From contig NZ_JAOCDM010000042.1 of NCBI RefSeq assembly GCF_029840925.1, positions 1-39,477 of the forward strand: a DNA stretch of 39,477 nucleotides, given 5' to 3'. The notes below the pieces were generated by a model that had not been told where the DNA came from, did not search any database, and worked only from the letters and a program-made list of their open reading frames with translations. The first letter of the stretch is position 1. The number at the start of each line of letters is the position of its first letter. Both the position numbers and the translations under genes were made by a program. Shown here one piece after another: positions 38,612-39,477 of the stretch. This DNA comes from Pseudomonas sp. GD03858. GTDB lineage: Bacteria; Pseudomonadota; Gammaproteobacteria; Pseudomonadales; Pseudomonadaceae.

Positions 38612-38627
38612 GCGAAGGAGTAGCGCC

Positions 38628-39410
38628 ATGCGCATCGCCCTGTTCCAGGGCACGCCAAAGCCACTGGACGTGCCCGGCAATCTCGAGCGCCTGCAGCACC
38701 AGGCCCACTTGGCAGCCGCCCGCGGCGCGCAACTGCTGGTGTGCCCGGAGATGTTCCTCAGCGGCTACAACATCGGCCTGGACCAGGTGGAGCGCCTGGC
38801 CGAGGCCGAGGACGGTCCCTCGGCCATGAGCGTCGTCGAGATCGCCCAGGCGCACCGCATCGCCATCGTCTATGGCTACCCGGAGCGGGCCGAGGACGGG
38901 TCGATCCACAATAGCGTGCAACTGATCGACGCCCATGGCCGCAGCCTGTGCAACTACCGCAAGACCCACCTGTTCGGCGAGCTCGACCGTTCGATGTTCA
39001 GCCCGGGCGCCGACCACTTCCCGGTGGTCGAGCTGGACGGCTGGAAAGTCGGGCTGCTGATCTGCTACGACATCGAGTTCCCGGAGAACGCCCGGCGCCT
39101 GGCGCTGAACGGCGCCGAGCTGATCCTGGTGCCGACGGCGAACATGACGCCCTACGACTTCGTCTGCCAGGTGACCGTGCGCTCACGGGCGCAGGAGAAC
39201 CAGTGCTACCTGGTGTACGCCAACTACTGCGGCAGCGAGGGCGAGATCCAGTATTGCGGGCAGAGCAGCATCGTCGGGCCGGATGGCAGCCTGCTGGCGA
39301 TGGCTGGCCACGAGGAGGGACTGCTGCTGGCGGATATGGAGCGCGAGCGGGTATTGAAGGGGCGGGAGTTGTTTCCCTACCTGGCGGACCTGCGCCGGGA
39401 TCTGCACTAG
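38628..39410 (+). CDS. davA: 5-aminopentanamidase (delta-aminovaleramidase) DavA
   Basis: A 260-residue nitrilase-superfamily amidase. The Glu-Lys-Cys triad is E41 (VCPEMFLSGYN), K112 (NYRKTHLFGE) and C146 (LLICYDIEFPE). It hydrolyses 5-aminovaleramide from DavB to 5-aminovalerate and ammonia. The next steps (davT, davD, to glutarate) are not in the window. The ATG at 38628 follows GAAGGAG (38614-38620) at 7 nt; an earlier in-frame start would run through the end of davB. It is about four residues shorter than the DavA I remember from P. putida, at the C-terminus. Confidence 0.95.
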   Translation: MRIALFQGTPKPLDVPGNLERLQHQAHLAAARGAQLLVCPEMFLSGYNIGLDQVERLAEAEDGPSAMSVVEIAQAHRIAIVYGYPERAEDGSIHNSVQLIDAHGRSLCNYRKTHLFGELDRSMFSPGADHFPVVELDGWKVGLLICYDIEFPENARRLALNGAELILVPTANMTPYDFVCQVTVRSRAQENQCYLVYANYCGSEGEIQYCGQSSIVGPDGSLLAMAGHEEGLLLADMERERVLKGRELFPYLADLRRDLH

Positions 39411-39460
39411 CAGGCGGCCCTTTCAAGGTATTGAGAATTGGCGCTCGGCTTGGACCTGCC

Positions 39461-39477
39461 GGGGCTGCTTTGCAGCC
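39461..39477. repeat. Start of a REP-like palindrome cut by the window end
   Basis: GGCTGC (39463-39468), TTT, GCAGCC (39472-39477) after davA. The GGGGCTGCTTTGCAGCC pattern is common in intergenic repeats of P. putida, usually leading into a longer element, which the window end cuts off. It lies about 50 bp after the davA stop and may form its 3' end. Confidence 0.55.

Overview
The window looks like a chromosome segment from the Pseudomonas putida group (Gammaproteobacteria). GC content is high by eye and the third codon positions are strongly GC-biased. The gene order tsaD / rpsU-dnaG-rpoD / GGDEF-EAL sensor / tRNA and the lysine mono-oxygenase pair davB-davA next to an Lrp-type regulator are what I know from P. 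putida. GC-rich palindromes of the P. putida REP type sit at several gene ends. Species-level assignment is inference.

Layout. (1) 4-3032, minus strand: a two-component pair, a NarL/LuxR response regulator and a membrane histidine kinase with a periplasmic solute-binding domain. (2) 3127-6642: a secreted DUF3530 protein, then the minus-strand set amgK-murU-djlA (peptidoglycan sugar recycling plus a membrane J-domain co-chaperone). (3) 6775-14426, plus strand: lptD-surA-pdxA-rsmA, a REP, then apaG-apaH-glpE. This covers outer-membrane assembly, vitamin B6 synthesis, 16S rRNA dimethylation and Ap4A hydrolysis. (4) 14709-19609: prkA-yeaH-spoVR, the stationary-phase/stress trio, behind a sigma-S-like -10 element. 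(5) 19670-23529: cca, whose ribosome binding site is one arm of a perfect 18-bp inverted repeat, then folK/folB (minus), plsY (plus) and tsaD (minus). (6) 23735-28136: the macromolecular synthesis operon rpsU-dnaG-rpoD, with an internal promoter before rpoD and a clear terminator after it. (7) 28257-32000: an RmcA-type c-di-GMP sensor (periplasmic domain, four PAS, GGDEF, EAL), with a CAT-anticodon tRNA (probably tRNA-Ile2) immediately downstream.

(8) 32225-36768 is the accessory part. It starts with a compact three-gene cassette between two terminators just after the tRNA: a PD-(D/E)XK nuclease-like protein and two proteins I do not recognise. A small lipoprotein, an Lrp/AsnC regulator, a DUF3077-like small protein, scars of duplicated leader sequences and a HigB2/HigA2-type toxin-antitoxin pair follow. 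(9) 36929-39410: davB-davA, which convert L-lysine to 5-aminovalerate. The toxin-antitoxin pair and the small DUF gene lie between the probable dav regulator and the dav operon.

Most of the window is conserved core genome. The best candidates for something undescribed are the three-gene nuclease cassette at the tRNA and the hairpin that would hide the cca ribosome binding site. No CRISPR array, insertion sequence, integrase, prophage gene or rRNA was seen. All calls come from reading the sequence; no database search was run.
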